This document shows, piece after piece, positions 31,746-40,490 of a stretch of 64,000 nucleotides of DNA; position 1 is the stretch's first letter; each line of letters begins with the position of its first letter. The notes under the pieces are model-generated. The model was not told the origin of the DNA. It ran no database searches and saw only the letters and a program-made list of their open reading frames with translations. The position numbers and the translations under genes were made by a program. Source of the stretch: Pseudomonas arcuscaelestis (lineage in GTDB: Bacteria; Pseudomonadota; Gammaproteobacteria; Pseudomonadales; Pseudomonadaceae); NCBI RefSeq assembly GCF_016881005.1, contig NZ_JACOPV010000006.1, positions 124,001-188,000 of the forward strand, in the 5' to 3' direction.

Positions 31746-32225
31746 GTGAAGAAGATCGCGGTGTTCGCCGACGTGCAAAACCTCTACTACACCGTGCGCC
31801 AGGCCTATGGCTGTCATTTCAACTACGCGGCGCTGTGGGCGGATATCAGCCAGCGTGGGCAGATTGTCGAGGCGGTTGCCTATGCGATCGATCGCGGCGA
31901 CAGCAAGCAGCAGCAGTTTCAGCAGATTCTGCGCAACCTCGGTTTTACGGTAAAACTCAAACCCTATATTCAACGTAGCGATGGCTCGGCAAAGGGCGAT
32001 TGGGACGTGGGTATCACCCTGGATGTGATCGACGCTGCGGCACGGGTCGACGAAGTCGTTCTGGCCTCTGGCGACGGGGACTTCGACCTGCTGCTCGAGC
32101 GGGTCATCAGCCGCCACGGTATCGAAGCTATTGCCTACGGCGTTCCTGGCCTTACCGCCAACTCATTGATCCGCGCTGCCACCCGCTATGTGCCCATCGA
32201 GGGCGGTCTGTTGCTTCGGCACTAG
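31746..32225 (+). CDS. NYN-domain (LabA/DUF88) putative RNase
   Basis: The 159 residues form a single PIN-like NYN domain. Conserved acidic residues are seen in KIAVFADVQNLYY, AKGDWDVGITLDVIDAA and VVLASGDGDFDLLLERV, followed by AYGVPGLTANSLIRAA. NYN proteins are metal-dependent nucleases, but substrates of the bacterial LabA type are unknown. The GTG start (31746) is fixed by AGGAAG eight bases before it. The exonuclease gene starts 19 bases downstream. Confidence 0.9.
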   Translation: MKKIAVFADVQNLYYTVRQAYGCHFNYAALWADISQRGQIVEAVAYAIDRGDSKQQQFQQILRNLGFTVKLKPYIQRSDGSAKGDWDVGITLDVIDAAARVDEVVLASGDGDFDLLLERVISRHGIEAIAYGVPGLTANSLIRAATRYVPIEGGLLLRH

Positions 32226-32244
32226 GTTTTACAGAGGTTTTGTT

Positions 32245-32847
32245 TTGGAACGTATTGCTGTCATCGACTTTGAAACCACCGGGATTTCACCCGGTGCCAA
32301 TTGCCGCGCCACGGAAGTGGCAGTGGTCATGCTTGAGCGCGGGCGTATTGTAGAGCGCTACCAGAGCTTGATGAATGCAGGGCTCCCGGTTCCCGCCTTT
32401 GTTGCCGGGCTGACGGGCATCACCACTGCCATGCTGCGTACCGCGCCACCCATTGCGCGGGTGATGAATGAAGTGGCCGAATTTGTCGGTGACACCCCAA
32501 TGCTTGCCCACAATGCCTCGTTCGACCAGAAGTTCTGGGAGTACGAGCTTACCCAAGTAGGGCGTCGCAGCAGCCAGCGTTTTGCCTGTTCCATGCTTTT
32601 GGCGCGCCGCTTGATGCCCGCTGCGCCCAACCATAAGCTTGGCACGTTGACCCGCTGGGCGGGGCTGCCGGATACCGGCACTGCGCACCGGGCCATGGCG
32701 GATGCGGAAATGGCCGCCAACCTGGCCCAGCACCTGGCCGGGCAACTGCGTGAACAAGGGGTGAATGCGGTCTCCCACCAATTGTTCTGCAGCTTGCAGA
32801 AGGTTCCGGCAGCAAAGATCGCTGAGGCGCTGAAAACCTACCGTTAG
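32245..32847 (+). CDS. DnaQ-like 3'-5' exonuclease
   Basis: The 200-residue protein carries the DEDD exonuclease motifs: VIDFETTGISPG at the N-terminus, HNASFDQKFWEYEL in the middle and AHRAMADAEMAANLAQHL near residue 150. It resembles the proofreading epsilon or ExoX family and could act on DNA or RNA ends. The frame is open further upstream, but the best start is TTG at 32245, with AGAGG eight bases earlier; the upstream ATG lies inside the NYN gene. The two nuclease genes probably form an operon. It overlaps the Lrp gene end by 4 bases. Confidence 0.88.
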   Translation: MERIAVIDFETTGISPGANCRATEVAVVMLERGRIVERYQSLMNAGLPVPAFVAGLTGITTAMLRTAPPIARVMNEVAEFVGDTPMLAHNASFDQKFWEYELTQVGRRSSQRFACSMLLARRLMPAAPNHKLGTLTRWAGLPDTGTAHRAMADAEMAANLAQHLAGQLREQGVNAVSHQLFCSLQKVPAAKIAEALKTYR

Positions 32848-33302
32848 TTTTTTTTGCCGTTGTGCTCAAGATGGCCCAGCGGCAAACGCCGATCTGCCGC
32901 ACTGGAAAGAATGATCGAGGTCTTGCTGAAGCCGAACTGGGCGATGCGGTCGATCAATGCTTCAAGCTCCGGCATTGAGCCCACGGCCGCCTGCATGATC
33001 ACGCAGGGGTCGCCGGTTACCCGGTGGCATTCGGTCAGTTGCGGAATCTGGGTAAGTTCTTCATACGTCTTCTGGTTGCCGTGATTGGCCAGGCGCAGCT
33101 CGATCACGCAACGGATCGGCAGGCCGATCTTCTCTAAATCCACCTTGGCCTGATAACCCGTGATCACGCCACTGCTCTCCAGTTTGGCAACCCTTTCGGC
33201 GACCGCCGGGGCGGACAGATTGACCTTGCGTGCGAGCTCTGCAAACGAGGCACGGCCATTTTCCAGCAAGGCGCTGAGGAGCATTCGATCGTACTTGTCC
33301 AT
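32844..33302 (-). CDS. Lrp/AsnC-family transcriptional regulator
   Basis: The 152 residues contain the helix-turn-helix GRASFAELARKVNLSAPAVAERV and the AsnC ligand domain (CHRVTGDPCVIMQAAVGSMPEL). Divergent from the EamA exporter at 33455, with a 152-base AT-rich gap, it probably controls that exporter, an arrangement common for amino-acid exporters. This is inference from layout. Confidence 0.9.
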   Translation of the reverse strand: MDKYDRMLLSALLENGRASFAELARKVNLSAPAVAERVAKLESSGVITGYQAKVDLEKIGLPIRCVIELRLANHGNQKTYEELTQIPQLTECHRVTGDPCVIMQAAVGSMPELEALIDRIAQFGFSKTSIILSSAADRRLPLGHLEHNGKKN

Positions 33303-33454
33303 GGGTTTCCTGAAACCAATAGCGAATCAAAGGTAGGCGGTTGTAAGAACCGTTGTTTCAAAAGTGTATGGCCCATTTAAACAGCTTTTGTAACTTAAGT
33401 TTATTCACGTGCCTTTCTAAACTAATCCCCCCTCTACCAGATTTCGAGTCCCCC

Positions 33455-34387
33455 ATGACTGCCTCTCGTCGCTTTCCCTTGGTCCTAATAGGCGCCTTCC
33501 TTGCGCTGTACCTGGTATGGGGCTCGACCTATCTGGTTATCCGAATTGGTGTGGAGTCCTGGCCACCGCTGTTGATGGCGGGTGTACGCTTTGTGATTGC
33601 CGGTACCCTGTTGTATGGCTTTCTGCGCTGGCGCGGTGTGCCTGCGCCGACCTGGCCGCAATGGCGCGCAGCAGGGGTGATCGGTTTTCTCTTGCTCAGT
33701 TGCGGCAATGGCGGGGTGACCTTGGCTGAACATGCCGGGGTTGCATCCGGCGTTGCAGCGCTGGCGGTGGCCACCGTGCCACTGTTCACCTTGGTGTTCG
33801 GCCTGTTCTGGGGGCAACGCAACACGCGTTTGGAGTGGGCTGGAATATTTCTTGGGCTGGTGGGTATTGCCATGCTCAACCTGGGTTCGAACCTGCAGGC
33901 CAGCCCCATGGGCGCGGCGCTGATTCTGTTCGCTGCCGCCTCCTGGGCGTTCGGCTCGGTCTGGAGCAAGAGCCTGCCGCTGCCTCAAGGGGCGATGGCC
34001 AGTGCTGCCGAAATGCTCGTGGGTGGTGTAGCCCTGCTTCTGGGTAGCGCCTTGAGCGGTGAGCGCATGACCCAAATGCCCACCGCTGCCGGTTGGGGGG
34101 CGTTGGCGTATCTGGTGTTCTTCGGTTCGATCCTGGCTTTCAGCGCCTATATGTATCTGCTCAAGCATGTACGTCCGGCGGCCGCTACCAGCTACGCCTA
34201 CGTCAACCCGGCCGTGGCGGTGTTGCTGGGGATTTTGTTTGCCGGCGAGCAAATCGGCTTTGAGGAGTGTGTGGCTATGGCGGTCATCATCAGTGCAGTG
34301 GTGCTGATCGGTCTGCCGCAGTGGCGCAAGCCGAAAATCGCGGTCAGCAAGGCGTCAGAGCAGGTGGACGGCGAGCTGTGCAAGTAA
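33455..34387 (+). CDS. EamA-family drug/metabolite exporter, YedA-like
   Basis: From the ATG at 33455 the protein has 310 residues with ten predicted membrane helices and two EamA domains (YLVWGSTYLVIRIGVESWPP in the first, AATSYAYVNPAVAVLLGILF in the second). The wider open frame upstream lacks a plausible leader. It is divergent from an Lrp/AsnC regulator, which suggests export of an amino acid or related metabolite. Confidence 0.9.
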   Translation: MTASRRFPLVLIGAFLALYLVWGSTYLVIRIGVESWPPLLMAGVRFVIAGTLLYGFLRWRGVPAPTWPQWRAAGVIGFLLLSCGNGGVTLAEHAGVASGVAALAVATVPLFTLVFGLFWGQRNTRLEWAGIFLGLVGIAMLNLGSNLQASPMGAALILFAAASWAFGSVWSKSLPLPQGAMASAAEMLVGGVALLLGSALSGERMTQMPTAAGWGALAYLVFFGSILAFSAYMYLLKHVRPAAATSYAYVNPAVAVLLGILFAGEQIGFEECVAMAVIISAVVLIGLPQWRKPKIAVSKASEQVDGELCK

Positions 34388-34462
34388 CCGAGGTTTGTCA
34401 GGAAGGTGTCGGCGGAACAAGGTAAACTTGCGCCATTGCTGAATTTCCCTGACGGTACTGCC

Positions 34463-35794
34463 ATGACATTCGCCAAACTTGGCCTGATTGAACCCTTGCT
34501 GCGCGCGCTTGAGCGCCTGGACTACAACACCCCGACGCCCGTCCAGGCCCAGGCCATTCCCGCCGTTTTGGCCGGCCGTGACCTGATGGCTGCGGCCCAG
34601 ACAGGCACTGGCAAGACTGCAGGCTTCGCCCTGCCGCTGTTGCAGCGCCTGACCCTGGAAGGTGCCAAGGTCAGCAGCAATTCGGTTCGCGCCCTGGTGC
34701 TGGTACCCACTCGCGAACTGGCCGAGCAGGTACACAGCAACATCCGCGACTACGCCGAGCATTTGCCGTTGACCACTTATGCGGTGTACGGCGGGGTCAG
34801 CATCAACCCGCAAATGATGAAGCTGCGTAAAGGTATCGATCTGCTGGTGGCCACGCCGGGACGTTTGCTCGATCTGTTCCGTCAGAATGCGGTGAAGTTC
34901 AACCAGCTCCAGGCGTTGGTCCTGGACGAAGCGGATCGCATGCTTGACCTGGGGTTCGCCGAGGAGCTGCGCGCGGTGTACGCCGCGTTGCCGGCTCGCC
35001 GTCAAACCTTGCTGTTTTCGGCCACGTTTTCTGATGAGATCCGCTTGCTGGCGGAGCAAACCCTGAATGATCCGCTGAGCATCGAAGTCAGCCCGCGCAA
35101 CGTTGCTGCAAGTTCCGTGAAACAGTGGATCGTGCCTGTGGATAAAAAGCGCAAGCCGGAACTGTTCAGCCACTTGCTGCGCAAGCAGCGCTGGAAGCAG
35201 GTGCTGGTTTTCGCCAAGACCCGCAATGGCGTCGATCAACTGGTTGAGCGCCTGCGCGGCCAGGGTGTGAACGCTGACGGTATCCATGGTGATAAACCTC
35301 AAGCGACTCGCCAGCGTGCCCTCGACAGCTTTAAAGCGCGCGAAATCCAGATTCTTGTGGCGACCGACGTAGCGGCACGTGGGCTGGACATCGAAGACCT
35401 GCCGCTGGTGGTCAACTTCGATCTGCCGATCGTGGCTGAAGACTACATCCACCGTATCGGCCGCACGGGGCGGGCGGGCAATACCGGTGAGGCGATCTCA
35501 TTGGTATGTGCCGATGAAGTGCAAATGCTTTCGGCTATCGAGATGCTCACGCGTAAAACCTTGCCGCGCCACGAAGAGCCGGACTTCATTCCTGATCACA
35601 AGGTGCCGATGACTGACGCCAGTGGGCAGGTGTTGAAGAAGCCCAAGAAGCCGAAGAAACCCAAGGAAAGCAGCAGCAAGCGCAGCCTAGGGCGCTGGAC
35701 GGACAGCGGCGATACACCCGCAGCGGCGCCAGCAGCCAAGCCTGTGCGCAAAGTCCCGACGTTCAATACCGGGCCGCGTAAGCGTAAGCCTTGA
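34463..35794 (+). CDS. rhlE: DEAD-box RNA helicase, RhlE-like
   Basis: The 443 residues contain Q motif TPTPVQAQAIP, Walker A AQTGTGKT, VLDEADRMLDLGF (DEAD), SAT as FSATF, and HRIGRTGRAG. A Lys/Pro-rich tail (KKPKKPKKPK) and a basic end follow. It acts in RNA unwinding, ribosome assembly or decay. The ATG at 34463 was chosen because the domain begins at once (MTFAKLGLIEPLLRAL); the earlier in-frame ATG adds 19 unconserved residues. RhlE paralogues are several in this genus, so the symbol is by family. Confidence 0.92.
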   Translation: MTFAKLGLIEPLLRALERLDYNTPTPVQAQAIPAVLAGRDLMAAAQTGTGKTAGFALPLLQRLTLEGAKVSSNSVRALVLVPTRELAEQVHSNIRDYAEHLPLTTYAVYGGVSINPQMMKLRKGIDLLVATPGRLLDLFRQNAVKFNQLQALVLDEADRMLDLGFAEELRAVYAALPARRQTLLFSATFSDEIRLLAEQTLNDPLSIEVSPRNVAASSVKQWIVPVDKKRKPELFSHLLRKQRWKQVLVFAKTRNGVDQLVERLRGQGVNADGIHGDKPQATRQRALDSFKAREIQILVATDVAARGLDIEDLPLVVNFDLPIVAEDYIHRIGRTGRAGNTGEAISLVCADEVQMLSAIEMLTRKTLPRHEEPDFIPDHKVPMTDASGQVLKKPKKPKKPKESSSKRSLGRWTDSGDTPAAAPAAKPVRKVPTFNTGPRKRKP

Positions 35795-35800
35795 GATTGT

Positions 35801-35827
35801 TATCGCGGGGCATGCCCGCTCCTACAG
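35801..35827. repeat. Single REP element
   Basis: TATCGCGGGGCATGCCCGCT continued by CCTACAG is a typical P. putida REP. It lies in the gap between the converging ends of rhlE and the flavoprotein gene. Confidence 0.75.
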
Positions 35828-37081
35828 TTATCGGCTGTGGGGGCGGGTCGTGTTGAGCCAATCCAGCACGCCAAGTCCCGCCTTGCGCCCACTGGCAAAG
35901 CACGCCGTCAGCAGATAGCCGCCAGTGGGTGCTTCCCAATCAAGCATCTCACCGGCGCAGAACACCCCCGGCATCGCCTTGAGCATCAGTTGCTCATCCA
36001 TCGCTGCAAAGACAACGCCGCCAGCCGTGCTGATGGCTTCGTCAAGAGGGCGAGGGCGTACCAGCACGATAGGCAGCGCCTTGATCGCCTGGGCCAGCAG
36101 TATCGGATCGGCAAACGTTGGCGCATTGGTCAGTTCACGCAACAACGCTGCCTTGACCCCATCCAGGCCCAACTGGCTGTGCAGATGCTTGGCCATCGAG
36201 CGCGAGCCACGGGGTTTGCTCAGGGCCTGGTGAATGTTATCCACAGTGCGATTGGGTAGCAGATCGAGGAGCACGGTGGCACTGCCAGTACGGTTGATCG
36301 TTTCGCGTATTTGCGCTGACCACGCGTACACCAGGCTACCTTCCAAGCCTTGGCCGGTGACAATGCACTCGCCCAGGCGAGGAATATGGCCGGCGAGGCT
36401 GAGGGCGATGTTTTTCAGCGGAGCGCCCGCAAACTTGCTTTTGAGCAGGTCACTCCAGGCATGCACCTCGAAGCCACTGTTGGCTGCCTGCAAGGGCGCA
36501 ACCTGCACCCCTTTATCCACAAGCCACGGCAACCAGGCAGCGTCGGAACCCAGGCGTGCCCAACTGCCGCCACCCAGGGCCAGGACGGTGGCGGTAGGGG
36601 TGAGCGCCAGCTCTCCCTGTGGATAAGAAATCCGCAAGCTGCCGTCGCCATTCCAGCCAAGCCAGCGATGGCGGGTGTGGATAACTACCCCGCCGTCACG
36701 CAGACGCTTGAGCCAGGCGCGCAGTAGCGGCGCGGCTTTCATTTCACGGGGAAAGACCCGGCCAGAGCTGCCAACAAAGGTTTCGATACCCAGGTCGTGA
36801 ATCCACTGGCGCAGGTTATCGGCGTTGAAACCGTCGAGCAGCGTCGCGATTTCATTGGAGCGTTCGGCGTAACGCGATACAAAGGCCGGGTAGGGCTCGG
36901 AGTGAGTGATGTTCATGCCGCCCACTCCGGCCAGGAGAAACTTTCTTCCTACCGATGGCATGGCGTCGTAGACATCCACTGCAACGCCAGCCTGAGCGAG
37001 TACCTCGGCGGCCATCAACCCGGCGGGCCCGCCTCCGATAATGGCAACGTGTGGGCGATTGGCGCAGGAAGTGTCGGTCAT
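35828..37081 (-). CDS. HI0933/BaiN-type FAD-dependent oxidoreductase
   Basis: From the ATG at 37081 the protein has 417 residues. The dinucleotide-binding motif IIGGGPAGLMAAEVLAQAG is at the N-terminus, GRKFLLAGVGGMNITHSEP follows, and the C-terminal family block is FCAGEMLDWEAPTGGYLL. It fits the uncharacterised flavoprotein subfamily that, as I recall, is named after P. putida PP_4765. The substrate is unknown. Confidence 0.88.
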   Translation of the reverse strand: MTDTSCANRPHVAIIGGGPAGLMAAEVLAQAGVAVDVYDAMPSVGRKFLLAGVGGMNITHSEPYPAFVSRYAERSNEIATLLDGFNADNLRQWIHDLGIETFVGSSGRVFPREMKAAPLLRAWLKRLRDGGVVIHTRHRWLGWNGDGSLRISYPQGELALTPTATVLALGGGSWARLGSDAAWLPWLVDKGVQVAPLQAANSGFEVHAWSDLLKSKFAGAPLKNIALSLAGHIPRLGECIVTGQGLEGSLVYAWSAQIRETINRTGSATVLLDLLPNRTVDNIHQALSKPRGSRSMAKHLHSQLGLDGVKAALLRELTNAPTFADPILLAQAIKALPIVLVRPRPLDEAISTAGGVVFAAMDEQLMLKAMPGVFCAGEMLDWEAPTGGYLLTACFASGRKAGLGVLDWLNTTRPHSR

Positions 37082-37230
37082 GGTGGGCTGCAAGCTGGAA
37101 AAAAGTGCCGGCATTCTACCTCAGCGCGGCCGAGGGAAGCACTGTTCAAAAAACGTACAGTTGCTTCAAGCCCAAGCTGGCAAGGGGTTCCAGTGGCTTT
37201 CACTCAGGTTATCCACAGGCGGTTCCACAG

Positions 37231-38145
37231 TCATTGTGAGTAACCCAGCACCCGACTTGCACTGTGGTGAAGGATGCCGTGGCGGCGCGCCAAGGCGTGA
37301 CGGTCTTTGCTGTAGCCACCACCGATGACCCCAACGACCGGAATATCGCGGCCCAGGCACTGGCGCAGTACCTGTTCATCGCGGGCGGCGACACCTTCGT
37401 CAGTCAGTTGCAGGTACCCGAGTGCATCGTCCTTATGCACATCGACTCCAGCGTCATACAACACCAGGTCCGGGCGGTACAGCGGCAGCAGGTAGTTCAG
37501 GGCGTCTTCCACCACCTTCAAGTAGGCTTGGTCGCCCATGCCTCGCGGCAGCGGAATATCCCAATCACTCTGCGCCTTGCGAGCCGGGAAATTCTGTTCG
37601 CAGTGCAGGGACACGGTAATTGCGTCTGGGGTGTCGTGAAGAATGCGGGCGGTGCCGTCGCCTTGGTGCACGTCACAATCGAAGATCAGCACCTTGTGCA
37701 CGCGACCGGCTTCGAGTAGGTAATGACTGATAACCGCCAGGTCGTTGAAAATGCAAAAGCCGGCAGGGTGGTCGTAATGAGCATGATGAGTGCCCCCGGC
37801 CAGATGACAGGCGATGCCATGCTCCAACGCCTGCTCGGCGGCCAGCAAAGAACCACCGACTGCCCTTACGGTACGTTGCGCCAAGGCTTCGCTCCAGGGC
37901 AGGCCAAGGCGGCGCTGGTCCTCGCGGGATAACTCGCCATTCATGTAGCGCTCGATGTAACCACGGTCGTGGGCCAGGGCGAGAATATCGTTGGGGCAGA
38001 TCTGCGGGCGCAGCAGCGCCTGGTCGGTAGTTAGGCCGCTTTCGATCAGGTGATCGCGCAGCAGGCGGAACTTGTCCATCGGAAAGCGATGCTCGGCAGG
38101 AAATGCCGGACTGTAGTCGTCGTGGTAGATCAGCGGCAGCGGCAT
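37231..38145 (-). CDS. Histone-deacetylase-family amidohydrolase
   Basis: From the ATG at 38145 the protein has 304 residues. The zinc-site motifs are intact: GGTHHAHYDHPAGFCIFND (His pair), IFDCDVHQGDGTA (Asp and His ligands) and LYDAGVDVHKDDALG (second Asp). Bacterial members deacetylate small substrates such as acetylpolyamines or acetoin-related compounds; the substrate here is unknown. It lies in a run of single genes. Confidence 0.9.
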   Translation of the reverse strand: MPLPLIYHDDYSPAFPAEHRFPMDKFRLLRDHLIESGLTTDQALLRPQICPNDILALAHDRGYIERYMNGELSREDQRRLGLPWSEALAQRTVRAVGGSLLAAEQALEHGIACHLAGGTHHAHYDHPAGFCIFNDLAVISHYLLEAGRVHKVLIFDCDVHQGDGTARILHDTPDAITVSLHCEQNFPARKAQSDWDIPLPRGMGDQAYLKVVEDALNYLLPLYRPDLVLYDAGVDVHKDDALGYLQLTDEGVAARDEQVLRQCLGRDIPVVGVIGGGYSKDRHALARRHGILHHSASRVLGYSQ

Positions 38146-38241
38146 GACAAATTCTTGAGCAGAGTAGAGACCGATCTTGCCAGTTGCGGTTGCCCTTGCG
38201 CTACTTTGTAGAAAGCACAACTTTCAACAAAGGGCGCTTGC

Positions 38242-38667
38242 ATGCTGGCTTCCTGGACATTCTGGGCGATTCTCTCCGCTGTTTTTGCGGCGTTGACGGC
38301 TATTTTTGCCAAGGTCGGCATCAGCGGCATCAATTCCGATTTCGCCACCCTGCTGCGCACCGTGGTGGTGTTGATCAGCCTGGCATTGATTCTCTACGCC
38401 ACGGGCCAGTACCAGTCGCTGGGATCGATTTCCCCACGCAGCTACGCGTTTCTGGTGTTGTCGGGGTTAGCGACAGGCGCCTCGTGGATTTGTTATTTCC
38501 GAGCCTTGCAGTTGGGGCAGGCCTCGCAGGTTGCCCCTGTGGATAAACTCAGCGTAGTGCTGGTCGCCGTGCTGGGCGTAACCTTGCTCGGTGAGAGGCT
38601 CGACCTGCGTCAATGGGCGGGTATCAGCTTGATTACTCTGGGCGTAGTGATGCTGGCATGGCGCTGA
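38242..38667 (+). CDS. Half-size EamA-family transporter
   Basis: The 141 residues form a single EamA domain of five predicted helices (SWTFWAILSAVFAALTAIFA, then TLLRTVVVLISLALILYA) and end in LITLGVVMLAWR. Such half-size members of the drug/metabolite superfamily presumably dimerise. An AAAGGG stretch lies 13 bases before the ATG. Its 3' end overlaps the PAP2 gene on the other strand by 35 bases. Confidence 0.87.
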   Translation: MLASWTFWAILSAVFAALTAIFAKVGISGINSDFATLLRTVVVLISLALILYATGQYQSLGSISPRSYAFLVLSGLATGASWICYFRALQLGQASQVAPVDKLSVVLVAVLGVTLLGERLDLRQWAGISLITLGVVMLAWR

Positions 38668-39481
38668 CGCTGAGGGTCGGCAGTATTTTCGGCGGGCGCA
38701 AAGCGGGCGCTTGAAGCGCGAGCCTGCCGTAGAAAAACAGGGCCGTCAGCCATGAGCTGAGCCAAACGAAAATGCCTGCCCAGAAGGTGTGCGACATGTA
38801 GTGCCAGCCTTGCAATACGCGGGTGGTGCCGTAGACGAAACCCACCAGCAGAATCGCCACCAGAAGTTTACGAGCCTGCTGCCAGCGGTAACGCAGGGCG
38901 ACAAAGTACAGCGCCAGCAAGGTAAAGCCGCTGGAAGCATGTCCGCCCGGCCAGCATCGTCCCTCACCGGCCTTGCTGAACCAGGTGAAGTTTTCATACC
39001 ACTCGGTACGCAACTGCGAACCGCCATACAACGTGGTTTCTACCGGACAGTACACGCTGGTATGGCTTTTGAGGTAATGGATCACTGTGGTGCTCAGCGC
39101 AAAGGCCACCACCACATAAAGAAAGTCCCGCCGATGCTTGGCGCTCAAGCGCAGCACAGGGGTGATGCGCAAGCTTTGCAGCGCGCGGCTGTTGGCTGCC
39201 CGAGGATATTTGGCCAGCAGTGGCCAGATAAATGACAACAGCGCACCGATAATGGCTGCTTCCCCGGTCCAGTTCGGCAGAATTCGCGGCCACTTGTGAG
39301 TAACTTTTTCAAACCACTGATTATGCAGGAGCGGGAACTGACCCGTTGTCGGGTCCAGCAACAGGTTACTGATCAGGCGATCCAGCTGGGTCAGGTCAAA
39401 CAGAACAAAAACCATCCCGGCGAGTAACAACGGAACGCCCAGGTTTGTCAGGTAGAAGGCTTTTCGCGAGGGGGCGTGCAT
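38633..39481 (-). CDS. PAP2-family membrane phosphatase
   Basis: Six membrane helices carry the PAP2 phosphatase motifs: KSHTSVYCP near residue 140, WPGGHASSGF near 185, and GTTRVLQGWHYMSH near 230. The enzyme type removes or transfers phosphate on lipids such as lipid A or undecaprenyl diphosphate. Two starts are possible: ATG at 39481, two bases after the stop of the upstream phosphatase gene, or ATG at 39517, inside it. The former is used. The tight junction with an Ais-type LPS phosphatase suggests joint remodelling of envelope phosphate groups. Confidence 0.85.
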   Translation of the reverse strand: MHAPSRKAFYLTNLGVPLLLAGMVFVLFDLTQLDRLISNLLLDPTTGQFPLLHNQWFEKVTHKWPRILPNWTGEAAIIGALLSFIWPLLAKYPRAANSRALQSLRITPVLRLSAKHRRDFLYVVVAFALSTTVIHYLKSHTSVYCPVETTLYGGSQLRTEWYENFTWFSKAGEGRCWPGGHASSGFTLLALYFVALRYRWQQARKLLVAILLVGFVYGTTRVLQGWHYMSHTFWAGIFVWLSSWLTALFFYGRLALQAPALRPPKILPTLSVSAMPASLRPE

Positions 39482-39483
39482 GG

Positions 39484-40158
39484 TTACGTCCGTGTGCTGT
39501 TCAGGAGTTTTTTCCATTCACTGGCATTCATCTGGCCGAGGATTTTCGGTGTGCCGTTCGCGCTGACCGAGACGAACAGTGCACTGGCGTATTCGCTGGA
39601 GCGCAGGCCGCCAGGAACCTTCAGTTGGCGTTGCACGTGGTCGATGCAACCGCTATGGGTCACCAGCACCAGATTGTGATTTGGCGACTTGTGTGCCAAC
39701 GCTGAGTCGGCGAAGTCCTGGTCGCACGCTTTAACCCAGTCTTCACTGCCAATTGCCTTGCCGAAGATAAAGTGTGCGGTCTGTTGCGTTCTGATCTCTG
39801 GGCTACTGAGTACCTCGGCGTCGGCAAGCCCGAGTTGCTTTAGACCCGCGCCAACATCACTGGCTGCCTTGCTGCCGGCCACGGTAATGCCGCTCGGATC
39901 ACCAAGGCAGGCATCGCTTGAGCGGTCACAGCGCTCGGCGTGTCGAATCAGCACGATCACCGCACCCTTGGACCATTCACGGTAAACACCGCTGCTGCGC
40001 ATTTGATTGTCACTGCCTAAGTCCACAATAAGCGTTCTCGTTGATGCCCATGTGGTGAGGGTGGCCAGCGCGAGCATGATGCTCAGGCCGATGAACATCG
40101 TTTTGACAGTGAGTAAACGTCGTCGCTTGAATGATTTCTGCGCGGTGTCTGACAGCAT
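39484..40158 (-). CDS. ais: Ais/PmrG-type LPS heptose phosphatase, histidine phosphatase family
   Basis: From the ATG at 40158 (GGAG eleven bases before) the protein has 224 residues. A membrane anchor or uncleaved signal (about residues 20-40) precedes the histidine-phosphatase motif VLIRHAERCDRSSDACL, which closely follows E. coli Ais. Later SSPEIRTQQTA and VLVTHSGC complete the site. Ais removes phosphate from heptose II of the LPS core in the periplasm and is PmrA-controlled in enterics; whether that control exists here cannot be seen. It is cotranscribed with the PAP2 gene. Confidence 0.82.
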   Translation of the reverse strand: MLSDTAQKSFKRRRLLTVKTMFIGLSIMLALATLTTWASTRTLIVDLGSDNQMRSSGVYREWSKGAVIVLIRHAERCDRSSDACLGDPSGITVAGSKAASDVGAGLKQLGLADAEVLSSPEIRTQQTAHFIFGKAIGSEDWVKACDQDFADSALAHKSPNHNLVLVTHSGCIDHVQRQLKVPGGLRSSEYASALFVSVSANGTPKILGQMNASEWKKLLNSTRT

Positions 40159-40344
40159 GCGGCTACTCCGTAATGCGGAACTGAATGGGGTGATAGCCGG
40201 GGTAGGGTATGCACCACTGATAGGGCCGCACTGTAGGCGGCAGCCCGTGGTGAGCAGGTGAAGTGGATGTGAAAAAAATCTTGAAGTGATGAACGTTATC
40301 AAGGGGTTTGTCGAAGTGCCCAAAGGGGGGGCAAGTTGCCGGCC

Positions 40345-40379
40345 TGTAACTGAATATATGTAACTAGATATATGTAACT
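40345..40379. repeat. Three 14-bp direct repeats
   Basis: TGTAACT recurs at 40345, 40359 and 40373, exactly 14 bases apart. The first two copies share TGTAACTNNATATA. Spacing over one and a third helical turns is unusual, and the array lies 112-146 bases upstream of a TonB-dependent receptor start and within a 332-base gene-free stretch. It may be a regulator-binding array. Confidence 0.6.
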
Positions 40380-40402
40380 TGGCGGTAAATAGAAATATCC
40401 TG

Positions 40403-40415
40403 TTACTCGGAGTAA
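40403..40415. promoter_or_regulatory. Perfect palindrome upstream of TonB receptor
   Basis: TTACTC-G-GAGTAA is a perfect 6-bp inverted repeat with a one-base centre, in AT-rich DNA 76 bases before the receptor start. It does not match a full Fur box; a GATAAT half-site occurs further on at 40438. Confidence 0.45.
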
Positions 40416-40490
40416 ATAACGTAAATTTGCTTCATTTGATAATTGCTCGTAAATAGCATTGCGCATCATTTTCTGATGCTGGCAATCCTA

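Noticed and set aside
40438..40456. Fur box before the orphan TonB receptor
   Set aside because: Only the GATAAT half matches; the other half of the 19-bp consensus is absent.
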